Shown piece by piece: positions 32,107-39,662 of a stretch of DNA of 39,662 nt. Every line of letters starts with the position of its first letter. Within the stretch, counting starts at the first letter, position 1. The notes below the pieces were generated by a model. The model saw only the letters and a list, made by a program, of their open reading frames with translations, was not told the origin of the DNA and made no database searches. The stretch is from Legionellales bacterium RIFCSPHIGHO2_12_FULL_37_14 (GTDB taxonomy: Bacteria; Pseudomonadota; Gammaproteobacteria; Legionellales; Legionellaceae), in assembly GCA_001804735.1 (NCBI GenBank), contig MHBC01000002.1, positions 1-39,662 on the forward strand, given 5' to 3'. Position numbers and translations under genes: made by a program.

Positions 32107-33781
32107 AATAAAAAAAGCTAAAAGCTTACAGGAAAAAGGGCAGCTTAATAGAGCTTCTCTGATATTCACCGAACTTTTAGCGAGTGATCCTAAGTTATTC
32201 AGTGCTTTGTATGGCTTAGGCATAATTAGCGCAGAGCAAGGTGACTTTGTTAAAGCTCTTAATTTGTTTAAAAAGGCAACCCCAGGTCCCAAAGAAAAAG
32301 CTAAGTATTACCTTTATTTAGGCCATATATACCGTAAACTTAAGGAATTCGCTAATGCACTAGAAGCGTACCAAAATGCGGCTAAGGCTGGGTTAAAATC
32401 TGTTGATTTACATTTATCCCTTGCTAATTTATACATGCTTTCTGCTAACCAAAATGCCGCTTTACTAGAATATGATGCCGCACTAAAATTAGATCCTGCA
32501 TCTACCCTTGCCCATTATCAATTAGGTTTATACTTTTTAAAAACTAGATCTTACGATTGGGCTAAAATTCAATTTAACAATGTGTTAAATCTTAACCCCC
32601 ATGATATAAATGCCCTTTTTCATCTCGCGGTGTGTTCGCTTTACAAAGAAGAATTAGACGAAGCACAATCACAGCTAGAACAAGTTCTTAAGTTTGATCC
32701 TGAATATATAGAAGCCTTTATTAACTTAGGCGCTCTTGCCTTAAAAAAAGGTCAAGGACAAGAAGCTATTAATAATTTTACCAAAGCCTTAACTCTTAAT
32801 CCTGAAAATACAGCTGCACGCAGTAATCTTGCGGCAACCTTTATGCATTACTCAAGGCATGAAAATGCCTTAACTCACTATTTAATTTTATTACAAAGAG
32901 ATCCATCAAATTTAGATTATTTATACAATTCAGCAGTTGCGGAAATGACTTTGGGGCAGTATGAAAATGCAAAAGCTAAGTTTTTAAGTATTTTAGCCAT
33001 AGATGAAAAGCACTTTGAAACTTTGTACAACTTAGGCGTATTAACTATGCGGCTTAGACAAACCTCTAAAGCCATAACATATTTGGCTAATGCTCATGCG
33101 ATAAAACCTACCGATGCCAGTTGTTGTCATTTATTAAATGCCCTCCGAGGTAGCGACTCATCCAATGAGGTTGCGATTGAACATGCATTACAATTATTTG
33201 ATCAATATTCTTCCTACTACGAAAAACACTTATTACAAACGCTAAATTACCGTCTGCCGGTTATTATTGGATCTTTTCTTACAACTCATGATTTAAATAA
33301 CCGCAGTCAAACTCTTGATTTAGGCTGCGGGACAGGTTTATGTGGCGAAATAATTAAGCCTATGACTAAATATCTCGTTGGTGTTGATTTATCTGCTAAA
33401 ATGATAGAGCGCGCCCAAGAAAAAACTTGTTACGACGAATGTATAATAGATGAGGCGCTCCACTTTTTACAAAATTGTAGTCAAGAGTTTGACTTAATCA
33501 TAGCCTCTGATCTATTTCCATATATAGGCGAATTGGATGCCTATTTTACTGCTATAAACAAATGTTTAAAAAATGGCGGATCATTTATATTTACCATAGA
33601 AACGACCACAAATAAACCATGGATGTTGCAAGAAACAGCGCGGTTTGCGCATAATATAGAATACATAGAAACATTATGTATAAATAACTCACTTAAAGTT
33701 TGCTCACATGAAACTAAACCCGCAAGAGATCAAGCTGGTGAAGTTTTACCAGTTGAGTTATTTTGGGTTTTTAAAAATTAA
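32093..33781 (+). CDS. TPR-repeat protein fused to a SAM-dependent methyltransferase
   Basis: A 562-residue two-part protein. Residues about 4-345 are some ten tetratricopeptide repeats with the usual pattern (for example ALLEYDAALKLDPASTLAHY, EAINNFTKALTLNPENTAAR). Residues about 368-555 are a class I methyltransferase with the linker FDQYSSYYEKHLLQTLNYRL, motif I TLDLGCGTGLCGE (about 407-419), the acidic end of strand 2 LVGVDLSAKMIERA, and DLIIASDLFPYIGELDAY. The fused architecture is known in proteobacteria, but the substrate is not established. The frame is open from TTG 32075; ATG 32093 is the natural start and overlaps rdgB by 14 bases. It is followed by the 201-base gap with DnaA boxes. 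Confidence 0.85.
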   Translation: MDKNKIKKAKSLQEKGQLNRASLIFTELLASDPKLFSALYGLGIISAEQGDFVKALNLFKKATPGPKEKAKYYLYLGHIYRKLKEFANALEAYQNAAKAGLKSVDLHLSLANLYMLSANQNAALLEYDAALKLDPASTLAHYQLGLYFLKTRSYDWAKIQFNNVLNLNPHDINALFHLAVCSLYKEELDEAQSQLEQVLKFDPEYIEAFINLGALALKKGQGQEAINNFTKALTLNPENTAARSNLAATFMHYSRHENALTHYLILLQRDPSNLDYLYNSAVAEMTLGQYENAKAKFLSILAIDEKHFETLYNLGVLTMRLRQTSKAITYLANAHAIKPTDASCCHLLNALRGSDSSNEVAIEHALQLFDQYSSYYEKHLLQTLNYRLPVIIGSFLTTHDLNNRSQTLDLGCGTGLCGEIIKPMTKYLVGVDLSAKMIERAQEKTCYDECIIDEALHFLQNCSQEFDLIIASDLFPYIGELDAYFTAINKCLKNGGSFIFTIETTTNKPWMLQETARFAHNIEYIETLCINNSLKVCSHETKPARDQAGEVLPVELFWVFKN

Positions 33782-33982
33782 AAATATTCATGGGCTTTTC
33801 ATATGTAGCACACAGACTTATCCACAGATATTGTGGATAATTTTATTATTTAAATAATATTGACAAACCATACAACCCTTATAAGCACTGACTTTCTGAA
33901 AAAATCAATAGGTAAAATGTCTTGTTTTTTAAGAACGCCAAAAAAATTATCCACAGGTTCTAATTTAGACTGATTTGTATGT
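33782..33982. other. AT-rich gap with three consensus DnaA boxes
   Basis: Three exact copies of TTATCCACA lie in this non-coding gap: 33818-33826 (+), 33832-33840 (-) and 33947-33955 (+). The first two face each other with five bases between them. An AT-only run (about 33841-33861, TTTTATTATTTAAATAATAT) follows the pair. The arrangement could be a chromosomal origin, a DnaA-titration site or a DnaA-regulated promoter. dnaA, dnaN, gidA/mnmG and rpmH are absent from the window, so oriC is not established. Confidence 0.7.
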
Positions 33983-34011
33983 TTGGAACAGAATTTGTGT
34001 CATATTATATA
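33983..34011 (+). promoter_or_regulatory. gloB promoter
   Basis: TTGGAA (33983-33988) and TATATA (34006-34011) are spaced by 17 bases. The start codon preferred for gloB (ATG 34034) follows after 22 bases, with an AGGA ribosome site at 34024-34027. The promoter lies just downstream of the DnaA-box gap. Confidence 0.55.
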
Positions 34012-34033
34012 TTTTGGAAAAATAGGAATCAGC

Positions 34034-34783
34034 ATGCATATTTTACCAATCAAAGCTTTTGTGGATAACTATATTTGGGCCTTAATAAATTCAGAGCAGG
34101 AAATCTGGGTAGTAGATCCTGGCGAAGCTTCTCCTGTGATTGATTTTATAAATATGCAAACCCTTAAATTGCAAGGAATATTAATAACTCACCATCATGG
34201 AGATCATACCAATGGAGTCCCTCTCTTATTAGAACATAAAGATGTACCGGTATATGGCCCTAAAAATAGCCCATGCAGCTATATAACTACTCCTTTAGCC
34301 GATAACTCAACCATTAACCTTGACTCCATGACTCAATTTGAAATTCTAACTATCCCAGGTCATACACTTGATCATATAGCTTACTATGGCAATGGGATTT
34401 TGTTTTGTGGAGATACTTTATTTGCCGCAGGCTGTGGGCGGGTTTTTGAAGGAACATATCCTATGATGTTTAACTCCTTGATGCGCCTTTATTCTCTTGC
34501 TGAAAACACTAAAATCTACTGTGGGCACGAATATACACTCGCAAATCTAAAATTTGCTACAATGGTTGAGCCATTAAATGAAGATATTAAAGCTTGCCTT
34601 AGCCAAGTTTACTCGCTAAGAGAAAAAGACCTTCCATCTTTACCCTCTACTTTAGCACAAGAGAAAAAAACCAATCCATTTTTACGCTGTAATGTCGAAG
34701 CCCTTAAAGAAAGTATTGGGCAAAACATTAATGAACCTGTTAAGGTATTTGAATATTTAAGAAAATGGAAAAATTCTCTTTAA
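34034..34783 (+). CDS. gloB: Hydroxyacylglutathione hydrolase (glyoxalase II)
   Basis: Hydrolyses S-lactoylglutathione to lactate and glutathione, finishing methylglyoxal detoxification. The 249-residue metallo-beta-lactamase-fold enzyme has the binuclear metal motif THHHGDH (52-58), the later ligands in TIPGHTLDHIAYY, LFCGDTLFAAGCGRVFEGT and YCGHEYT, and a C-terminal glutathione-binding region (EKKTNPFLRCN, usual NPFLR). The open frame reaches back to TTG 33983, but that codon is part of the promoter; ATG 34034 has an AGGA ribosome site and matches the family start. It overlaps the next gene by 19 bases. Confidence 0.95.
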   Translation: MHILPIKAFVDNYIWALINSEQEIWVVDPGEASPVIDFINMQTLKLQGILITHHHGDHTNGVPLLLEHKDVPVYGPKNSPCSYITTPLADNSTINLDSMTQFEILTIPGHTLDHIAYYGNGILFCGDTLFAAGCGRVFEGTYPMMFNSLMRLYSLAENTKIYCGHEYTLANLKFATMVEPLNEDIKACLSQVYSLREKDLPSLPSTLAQEKKTNPFLRCNVEALKESIGQNINEPVKVFEYLRKWKNSL

Positions 34784-35658
34784 AAATGCCAAATCAACCA
34801 TTAACTGAAGAAGAAATTAACTGGATACAACAAGGACGCTTAACAAGGCTTACAGATAATGAGCCTGCTTTAATAGCTCCCATGGGAGCTGAACGCTACC
34901 TTGCCTTACAATTATTTGAAGACCACGCTAAGCGCTTTGCCTTAAGAAAAACAATTGCGGGAAAAAACCTTGTAATTGTGCCAGGTTATGCAAACAATGC
35001 CTTTTTATTTGCTCAAGCTGGCGCAAAATCTGTAACTGTATATGATAAAGATCCTGTAACCATTGCATTTATTAAAGCTATTAAAAATTATTATTATTTT
35101 CAAGAAGCTAAAAAACCTAATATTGGTGAACTAGTTAGTGCACTAACAGACTGGTATCCTCCTTTATTAGCTGCTCCTAAAAGTAAAATAAATAATTTAC
35201 CTAGCTTACTTTTCTACCCCATTGGGTTAAGAAAAAAGTATTTTATTTACCTTTTATCTTTGTTAAAAAAGGCTGTTTTAACAAAAAGCCCTAGTCAATA
35301 CATGTTAAATCAAGATATCACTTGCTTTAAAGGTGAAGCTTTAAAACTATTAAAAGCTAACATAAACTGTGATGTTTTGTATATTCCATACCTTTTAGGA
35401 GTTAAGCATGGTATTGAAGCTGAAGGAGAAATTGTTAAATTTATTACTAAATTTCTCCACCTAAACCCTAAAAGTCAGATAATAATAACTCCTATCAAAA
35501 AAGCCAAAGAATTTGGCCTAGTTGGGAAACGTTATTTTAATGCTCTACCTTATAATTCTCTCAGTCAAATACCCGCATTAAAATCATACCTGCAATACGA
35601 AGACAATGCCTGGTTTGGTTCACAAGGTCTTTGTGTACTTGGTAATGATATATTATAA
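34765..35658 (+). CDS. Uncharacterised Rossmann-like protein, possibly SAM-binding
   Basis: A 297-residue protein not firmly recognised. Residues about 68-95 (NLVIVPGYANNAFLFAQAGA, then KSVTVYDKDPVTIAFIKAI) look like a nucleotide-binding strand-loop-helix followed by an acidic strand end. This is the layout of class I methyltransferases or aminocarboxypropyl transferases of the BtaA/DUF3419 kind. The middle is Lys/Leu-rich, and DVLYIPYLLGVKHGIEAEGE precedes a helix-strand unit (KFLHLNPKSQIIITPIKKA) like the late strands of such folds. No membrane segment or signal peptide is clear. ATG 34765 overlaps gloB; a second ATG at 34786 is possible, and neither has a strong ribosome site. Coupling with gloB suggests co-expression, but no shared pathway is evident. 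Confidence 0.5.
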   Translation: MEKFSLKMPNQPLTEEEINWIQQGRLTRLTDNEPALIAPMGAERYLALQLFEDHAKRFALRKTIAGKNLVIVPGYANNAFLFAQAGAKSVTVYDKDPVTIAFIKAIKNYYYFQEAKKPNIGELVSALTDWYPPLLAAPKSKINNLPSLLFYPIGLRKKYFIYLLSLLKKAVLTKSPSQYMLNQDITCFKGEALKLLKANINCDVLYIPYLLGVKHGIEAEGEIVKFITKFLHLNPKSQIIITPIKKAKEFGLVGKRYFNALPYNSLSQIPALKSYLQYEDNAWFGSQGLCVLGNDIL

Positions 35659-35717
35659 TGCAAGCTAGACAATAGGGCGTGTTGACATTTCAGGATCAAA
35701 ACAATCTTTATTTTGTC

Positions 35718-35747
35718 TTGGATTATCGTAGGAGTTTGCAGTATGAT
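35718..35747 (+). promoter_or_regulatory. Possible promoter of the amino-acid-binding protein gene
   Basis: TTGGAT (35718-35723) and TATGAT (35742-35747) are 18 bases apart, 28 bases before the ATG at 35776. Confidence 0.4.
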
Positions 35748-35775
35748 ATATGTAACCTAATAAATTTTATTATCT

Positions 35776-36519
35776 ATGCTAAAAAAAATATTTATTGCAA
35801 TAAGTTTTTTTACTATCCTATCTCAAGCCCATGCTGATCTTAAAATCGGTACTACATATTTTGATCCACCCTACGTACTTTCCACGACACAAGGCTTTGA
35901 AATTGACTTAATGAATCTTATTTGCGCAGGATTGGGCGTTAAATGTAAGTTTATTCCCATGAGCTACAATAATCTATTCACAGCAATAACTAATGGACAG
36001 ATAGATCTTGCAGTTGATGGGATTGATTTATATGTAGGTGATAACCCCTTAAACGGTAATTTTATCTACTCACTCCCTTATTTACTCTCGCAGGGACAAA
36101 TAATAACATTAAATAAAAATCCCTCAATGGCCAGTCTTAAAAAGGGCTGTGCTGTTGGTTTAGTTCAAGAAACAAATCATTCTGGATCCGGAATTTATTA
36201 TACATTTTTCCAAAAACATTATGGGAAAAAATTTACTATCAAACCATATCTCCAAATAGACAAACTCATAGAGGCATTAAGCGATGGCTCAATTTGCGCC
36301 GCTTTTATTGATGACAATCAAGCTAATTATTGGCTAATTCACAGCAATGGTATATTTAAAGCAATAAGTCAGCCTGAAAAGGTAGCCGATGGCATTGGAA
36401 TTGTAGCAAATTCTGCTGAAGCCACATTAATAGCACAAATAAACCAGCAAATTATCAAGATTGAGAACAGCCCTAAATATATTCAGTTGTATAATACTTA
36501 TATTGCTAATAGTAATTAG
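35776..36519 (+). CDS. Periplasmic amino-acid-binding protein (SBP_bac_3 family)
   Basis: A 247-residue solute-binding protein. MLKKIFIAISFFTILSQAHA is a signal peptide cleaved before DLKIGT. The mature part follows the type II periplasmic-binding pattern for polar amino acids: LKIGTTYFDPPYVL, GFEIDLMNLICAGLGVKCKF, SYNNLFTAITNGQIDLAVDG, KGCAVGLVQETNHSGSG, and DGSICAAFIDDNQANYW. The arginine/lysine/histidine-binding (ArtJ-type) group is the closest by eye. It lacks the common Arg in the hinge strand, so the ligand is not certain. No permease or ATPase gene is beside it, so it is an orphan binding protein, as often seen for ArtJ. It ends convergent with the EEP gene, overlapping by four bases. 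Confidence 0.85.
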   Translation: MLKKIFIAISFFTILSQAHADLKIGTTYFDPPYVLSTTQGFEIDLMNLICAGLGVKCKFIPMSYNNLFTAITNGQIDLAVDGIDLYVGDNPLNGNFIYSLPYLLSQGQIITLNKNPSMASLKKGCAVGLVQETNHSGSGIYYTFFQKHYGKKFTIKPYLQIDKLIEALSDGSICAAFIDDNQANYWLIHSNGIFKAISQPEKVADGIGIVANSAEATLIAQINQQIIKIENSPKYIQLYNTYIANSN

Positions 36520-37679
36520 GATTTAGTGCCTAATATTCTTTTCATTGGATCTTCTTGCCGAGAGACAGCTCTTACTGCTGCTCTTAACGAGGCTTCATCT
36601 TTAAAATGAAGACATGTCATAACACCGTGATCTACTGTAACAAGACCTTTATCCTTGTCCATATGACCTTCGTGGCTTGTTGCAACAGCTATCTCACATG
36701 CAAATTCCGCTTCGGTTTCAGGAGGTATTAAATTATTCACAACTTCGGATGCAAGCTGTGCAACCCCTTCTGTACCATTCCAATCCCCCAAAACACCTAG
36801 AGATGAACATGCCTTTCCTGCGGCAATATTCTTTCCAAGGCCATTACTCATTTTTTGGGCAATGATTTTTTTTGCTTCAACAGCAGCTTTACTCTTACTG
36901 TCACCATGTGGAACGTGAACTGTAATCAAGGTAGTATTAAGCTCAGGAATCTCAATAGTAGCTGCTCTATCTTTCATTACTCCTTCTTGGGTAATATTTA
37001 TATTTTTCATAACGTTAGGAAACTTGTTTTTATTAACTGCTACCATAATACCCCAATCAGTACCTTCTAGTTCTAATTGAATATCTTCTCTTAGATATTT
37101 GGCGAACCAAGCGCGGACAAGCTCAATATCCTCTCCCACTGGAGCTTCTTGCATCAATAAAATATCTATTTTTCCTTTATTATATTCTTCAGCTAGTCGT
37201 TTAACCTCACACTCTATTCTAGCTAGATACTGGACATGGTCTTCCACTATCATAAGTCCATTATTAAAGCCCCCACGCCTTTCTTTACCTTGCATCATCA
37301 TATTAACCACAACGATATTTACATGCGGCAAGTGACTATTTGTAGAATCTCTAGGAACAAGATAAACTTCTGTCCCAACACGTTTAATTACACAATGGTA
37401 GGTCCAAAGATTATGGTCTGTTATAGGTTTGGTAGCATCCTTAACAGGAAGAAATTGCTCATCGCTTCTAGGTGGATCTTTATAGGTAACATTAGGTCTT
37501 GCGCGTCCTTCTTGAACCGAAATTGATCGTGGAGCTAATGTCACAGCAGAAGCGCTTGCAACGAAAGGAGTTATTGGAAATGATTGCCTAGTTACAGCAG
37601 GAGGTGGATGGACCGTAATAGACCGCATCGCTACACCAAAAAATCTGCCACCTGGACCACTAAACATTCTTCTGAGCAT
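36516..37679 (-). CDS. Endonuclease/exonuclease/phosphatase (DNase I-fold) protein; candidate effector
   Basis: A 387-residue protein with a complete EEP catalytic set. It has Asn126 in VNIVVVNMMM, Glu178 in DILLMQEAPVG, His255 in TLITVHVPHGDS, Asp299 and Asn301 in LGVLGDWNGT, and Asp350-His351 in VTVDHGVMT. The family includes DNase I, AP endonucleases, inositol-polyphosphate 5-phosphatases and sphingomyelinases, so the substrate is open. Residues 1-90 are outside the core: basic, Pro/Ala/Ser/Val-rich (MLRRMFSGPGGRFFGVAMRS), without a clear signal peptide, and resembling an organelle-targeting or linker sequence. No metabolic neighbour is seen. A strong promoter precedes it. An effector or secreted nuclease/phosphatase role is inference. 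Confidence 0.72.
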   Translation of the reverse strand: MLRRMFSGPGGRFFGVAMRSITVHPPPAVTRQSFPITPFVASASAVTLAPRSISVQEGRARPNVTYKDPPRSDEQFLPVKDATKPITDHNLWTYHCVIKRVGTEVYLVPRDSTNSHLPHVNIVVVNMMMQGKERRGGFNNGLMIVEDHVQYLARIECEVKRLAEEYNKGKIDILLMQEAPVGEDIELVRAWFAKYLREDIQLELEGTDWGIMVAVNKNKFPNVMKNINITQEGVMKDRAATIEIPELNTTLITVHVPHGDSKSKAAVEAKKIIAQKMSNGLGKNIAAGKACSSLGVLGDWNGTEGVAQLASEVVNNLIPPETEAEFACEIAVATSHEGHMDKDKGLVTVDHGVMTCLHFKDEASLRAAVRAVSRQEDPMKRILGTKS

Positions 37680-37710
37680 AAATAAACCAAACTATCATTA
37701 AGATATGTAT

Positions 37711-37740
37711 ATTATAACTCTTTTTTGCCTATTTGGTCAA
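37711..37740 (-). promoter_or_regulatory. Promoter of the EEP protein gene
   Basis: On the minus strand TTGACC (37735-37740) and a consensus TATAAT (37711-37716) are separated by 18 bases, 32 bases before the ATG at 37679. Confidence 0.65.
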
Positions 37741-37868
37741 GTATTTATCTACATGTAGTTTATTTGTAACACACCAACACATAATCCTGAGCTTGCTCTA
37801 CAGCTCTGGAATTTTTACTAAACTTGGCTATATTTAGAAATATACTTCTAACTTTTTTAATAAATCAG

Positions 37869-38972
37869 ATGAAATTTTTTTTAAAAACTTTGCTCTTTAT
37901 TTTATGTATAACATTGTCTACTGGGGCAGTAGTTGAACCCGCTAAACCTTCCATCGCCAATCATTTGCATCACTCACCAAATCATGATCCTGATGAACAT
38001 GGCTGGCTTGCAGATTTACAAGGCCTACCCGTAATACAAGAAGTTGAGGCCTTTCTCGACAAGGTTTATGAAATAATCAAAGAAGAAGTGGATCCGCATT
38101 GTAGAAATATTGATGAAAATCTCCGTGCCATGATTTTTCAACATTTTCTAATCTACCAAAACCTAGCAAATGCCCAAGGCATCACTCTAGATGACGAAAT
38201 TGCTGATCAATGGGCACACATGTTAGCTATGATTCTTAAAGAAAGTAGCGGAGATTCAACTGAAGTTACATCTATGGGTGGTAAAAGTTTTTCCACCTAT
38301 ACAACTAGTACCGATGTCGCAAATTGGCATGATATTCTAGAGTTGTCCAATAGCCGTAGAATAAAACTTACACAACAAACCAATTTTGGCTTAGCCCAAA
38401 TTTCAGATGATCAGTTATATGTTGCGTTCAATTTAGACAAATCACAAATAGACGATATAGGATTTTTGGAGGGTAAAGAGGGTCTAAATTCACCTGTTTA
38501 TGTGCCTCTTGATACTAATATTGCAGTACGTAGGTTAATTTGGTTCTACCAGGATTTTAGCCAAGGTAGAGTTGATCAAAATGATTTTCGTATTCATAGA
38601 TTAAATGCAAATAATCCTGAATTTGCGCAACGACGCAAAGAAGGCATTGAAGCTGCCTTAGTATATTGTGGAACTCATTTTTTGTTCCGCAGTAATAATA
38701 AAATACAACAGCAAGAATTAGATGCCAAACTTAGAACTGCTATGGACTCTATAGCGTATTGTAGCCTCGGAAACCCTAAAAATGGTTATGGAAGAAACGT
38801 TATTGATATGCAATGCTTCGCCGAATGGGTTACTTTATGCCCTGCTCTTAATGTCGACATTGCTCTAATCTTACCGTTACGTTATTTTGCCACAAGATAT
38901 AGTGAACCTGTATGTGCTAAGTCTTTTAAAAAGCTGATAATAAATAAGCCGCTTACTTTGAACGCTCTTTAA
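37869..38972 (+). CDS. Secreted protein with lytic-transglycosylase-like motif
   Basis: A 367-residue protein with a signal peptide (MKFFLKTLLFILCITLSTGA). Residues 119-129 (LAMILKESSGD) and 171-179 (TNFGLAQIS) resemble the lysozyme-fold lytic transglycosylase signature: catalytic Glu in the E-S-S-G/F position (Glu125), then G-L-M-Q-I. The later ANNPEFAQRRKEGIEAA helix and several Cys (CGTHF, YCSLG, MQCFAEWVTLC) suggest a disulphide-containing exported domain. A His/Pro/Asp-rich spacer (about 30-45) follows the signal. The open frame reaches TTG 37824, but ATG 37869 gives a natural signal start. It might cut peptidoglycan, for example for a secretion apparatus. The family is not certain and standalone function is unknown. 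The 3' end overlaps the UPF0114 gene by 20 bases. Confidence 0.6.
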   Translation: MKFFLKTLLFILCITLSTGAVVEPAKPSIANHLHHSPNHDPDEHGWLADLQGLPVIQEVEAFLDKVYEIIKEEVDPHCRNIDENLRAMIFQHFLIYQNLANAQGITLDDEIADQWAHMLAMILKESSGDSTEVTSMGGKSFSTYTTSTDVANWHDILELSNSRRIKLTQQTNFGLAQISDDQLYVAFNLDKSQIDDIGFLEGKEGLNSPVYVPLDTNIAVRRLIWFYQDFSQGRVDQNDFRIHRLNANNPEFAQRRKEGIEAALVYCGTHFLFRSNNKIQQQELDAKLRTAMDSIAYCSLGNPKNGYGRNVIDMQCFAEWVTLCPALNVDIALILPLRYFATRYSEPVCAKSFKKLIINKPLTLNAL

Positions 38973-39492
38973 TCAACAAACGATTAGTATATGCTATTGC
39001 TAAAGCTGAAACCAATAAGGTTAAATGAATGATAACCTGCCACATTACTGCACTTTGCGTTTGTTTGTCTGGATCTATAAATGTACGTAATAAGTGAATT
39101 GATGATATGCCTATTAAAGATAAAGCGAGTTTAACTTTCATAGCTCCTGCATCTAAATGATCTAACCATTCAGGTTGATCGGGATGATCGTCTATTTCTA
39201 AGCGTGAGACAAAAGTTTCATAGCCGCCTAGGGTAACCATAATAAGTAAATTCGCAATCATAACTACATCAACAAGATCTAAAGCACCTAACATAATGTC
39301 GGTATTAGTTGCATTTGCAATATGCGTTATAAGGTGAAACAACTCAACCGAAAAACGATAAACATAAACGCTCAATACCAAAAGTAACCCAAAATATAAG
39401 GGCGCTTGTAACCAACGCCCAGAAAATATAAACCTACTTATGAAAAATAAAAGCCGATGTTTAAATGAGTGTTGTAAAGGTTTGCTTAGCAC
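38953..39492 (-). CDS. yqhA: UPF0114 (YqhA/TIGR00645) inner-membrane protein
   Basis: A 179-residue protein with four predicted membrane segments: APLYFGLLLVLSVYVYRF, LDLVDVVMIANLLIMVTLGG, a segment around VKLALSLIGISSIHLLRTF, and VIIHLTLLVSALAIAYTNRL. The signature blocks of UPF0114 are present: RFIFSGRWLQAPLYFGL, GYETFVSRLEIDD, WLDHLDAGAMKVKLALSLIGISSIHLLR, and MWQVIIHL. Its function is unknown; it is widespread in proteobacteria. The start is GTG 39492; an internal start is possible because E. coli YqhA is shorter at the N-terminus. It is convergent with the transglycosylase-like gene. Confidence 0.9.
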   Translation of the reverse strand: MLSKPLQHSFKHRLLFFISRFIFSGRWLQAPLYFGLLLVLSVYVYRFSVELFHLITHIANATNTDIMLGALDLVDVVMIANLLIMVTLGGYETFVSRLEIDDHPDQPEWLDHLDAGAMKVKLALSLIGISSIHLLRTFIDPDKQTQSAVMWQVIIHLTLLVSALAIAYTNRLLIKERSK

Positions 39493-39606
39493 AGTTAGAT
39501 TATTATTTAATTTTGATCATTCAAGATGATGACTTAAAAAGCTAATAGTGTCAAATACAGGCCCTGGGATGGCAGGGCTGTCCCGTCTTAATAAATCATA
39601 AAAGCT

Positions 39607-39632
39607 CCCTTCTCCCGCTTGCGGGAGAAGGG
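39607..39632. repeat. GC-rich palindrome at the right end
   Basis: CCCTTCTCCCGC (39607-39618) and GCGGGAGAAGGG (39621-39632) are perfect 12-base arms with a TT centre, followed by GTTGGGGATGAGGGTGA. This layout is familiar as a dispersed intergenic repeat in many proteobacteria. It contrasts with the surrounding AT-rich sequence. It sits in the 170 bases upstream of the UPF0114 gene, where no gene is seen. Confidence 0.6.
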
Positions 39633-39662
39633 TTGGGGATGAGGGTGATTTAACTTATTTTT

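Noticed and set aside
33782-33982. Calling the DnaA-box gap oriC outright
   Set aside because: No dnaA, dnaN, mnmG or rpmH is nearby, and GC skew across the genome could not be computed. It is reported as a DnaA-box cluster only.
1-39662. tRNA, rRNA, CRISPR array, transposase or prophage genes
   Set aside because: Intergenic stretches were read for cloverleaf ends, evenly spaced repeats and recombinase motifs; none was convincing.

Overview
The window looks like an AT-rich chromosomal segment of a gammaproteobacterium. Supporting signs are hemA-prfA-prmC in the enterobacterial order, a DksA with the E. coli-type tip and zinc finger, coaBC-dut-algC as in pseudomonads, a TerB/J-domain DjlA and a UPF0114 (YqhA) protein. 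An ankyrin-type protein and several large genes of eukaryote-like or signalling-enzyme character suggest a host-associated lifestyle of the Legionellales type. That placement is inference; no rRNA or other phylogenetic marker was compared. No tRNA, rRNA, CRISPR array, transposase or phage gene was recognised.

Layout. 1-1000: start of an ankyrin-like gene, then a HigB/HigA-type toxin-antitoxin pair with a clear promoter and an operator palindrome in its spacer. 1000-1690: a long hairpin, a decayed FAD/NAD(P)-binding oxidoreductase remnant and a GC-richer patch. 1715-5335: hemA, prfA, prmC and dksA (haem, translation termination, stringent response). 5338-9382: waaA facing djlA, then algC and dut. 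9383-9765: a gap filled by a roughly 260-bp inverted-repeat element between dut and coaBC. 9766-11052: coaBC with its promoter. 11093-16511: an accessory block with a candidate CX5R phosphatase, a Phd/VapC pair and a large MORN-like protein. 16546-23600: one minus-strand run of three ABC-transporter genes (TrpXYZ-like) followed by trpD, trpC, trpF, trpB and trpA. 23765-28386: a divergent glutamine synthetase, recG and an AI-2E/PerM transporter. 28462-32106: a small secreted low-complexity protein, a repeat cluster, rpoD, a PAP2-like protein and rdgB. 32093-36519: a TPR-methyltransferase, a gap with three consensus DnaA boxes, gloB, a Rossmann-like protein and an amino-acid-binding protein. 36516-39492: a DNase I-fold (EEP) protein, a secreted transglycosylase-like protein and UPF0114. 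The right end carries a GC-rich palindrome.

How the genes work together. The clearest functional unit is the transporter-trp run. Transporter and pathway genes overlap or abut, so they are probably co-transcribed, at least from the ATPase onward. The pathway starts at anthranilate (trpD) and no trpE or trpG is present here. This fits tryptophan import plus synthesis, or salvage of an anthranilate-type precursor. The best candidates for undescribed biology are that arrangement, the CX5R protein at 11093-13096, the catalytically complete EEP protein at 36516-37679, the DnaA-box gap at 33782-33982 and the inverted-repeat element at 9494-9751. Starts were moved from the longest ORF where a ribosome-binding site, promoter or family alignment favoured a shorter form.
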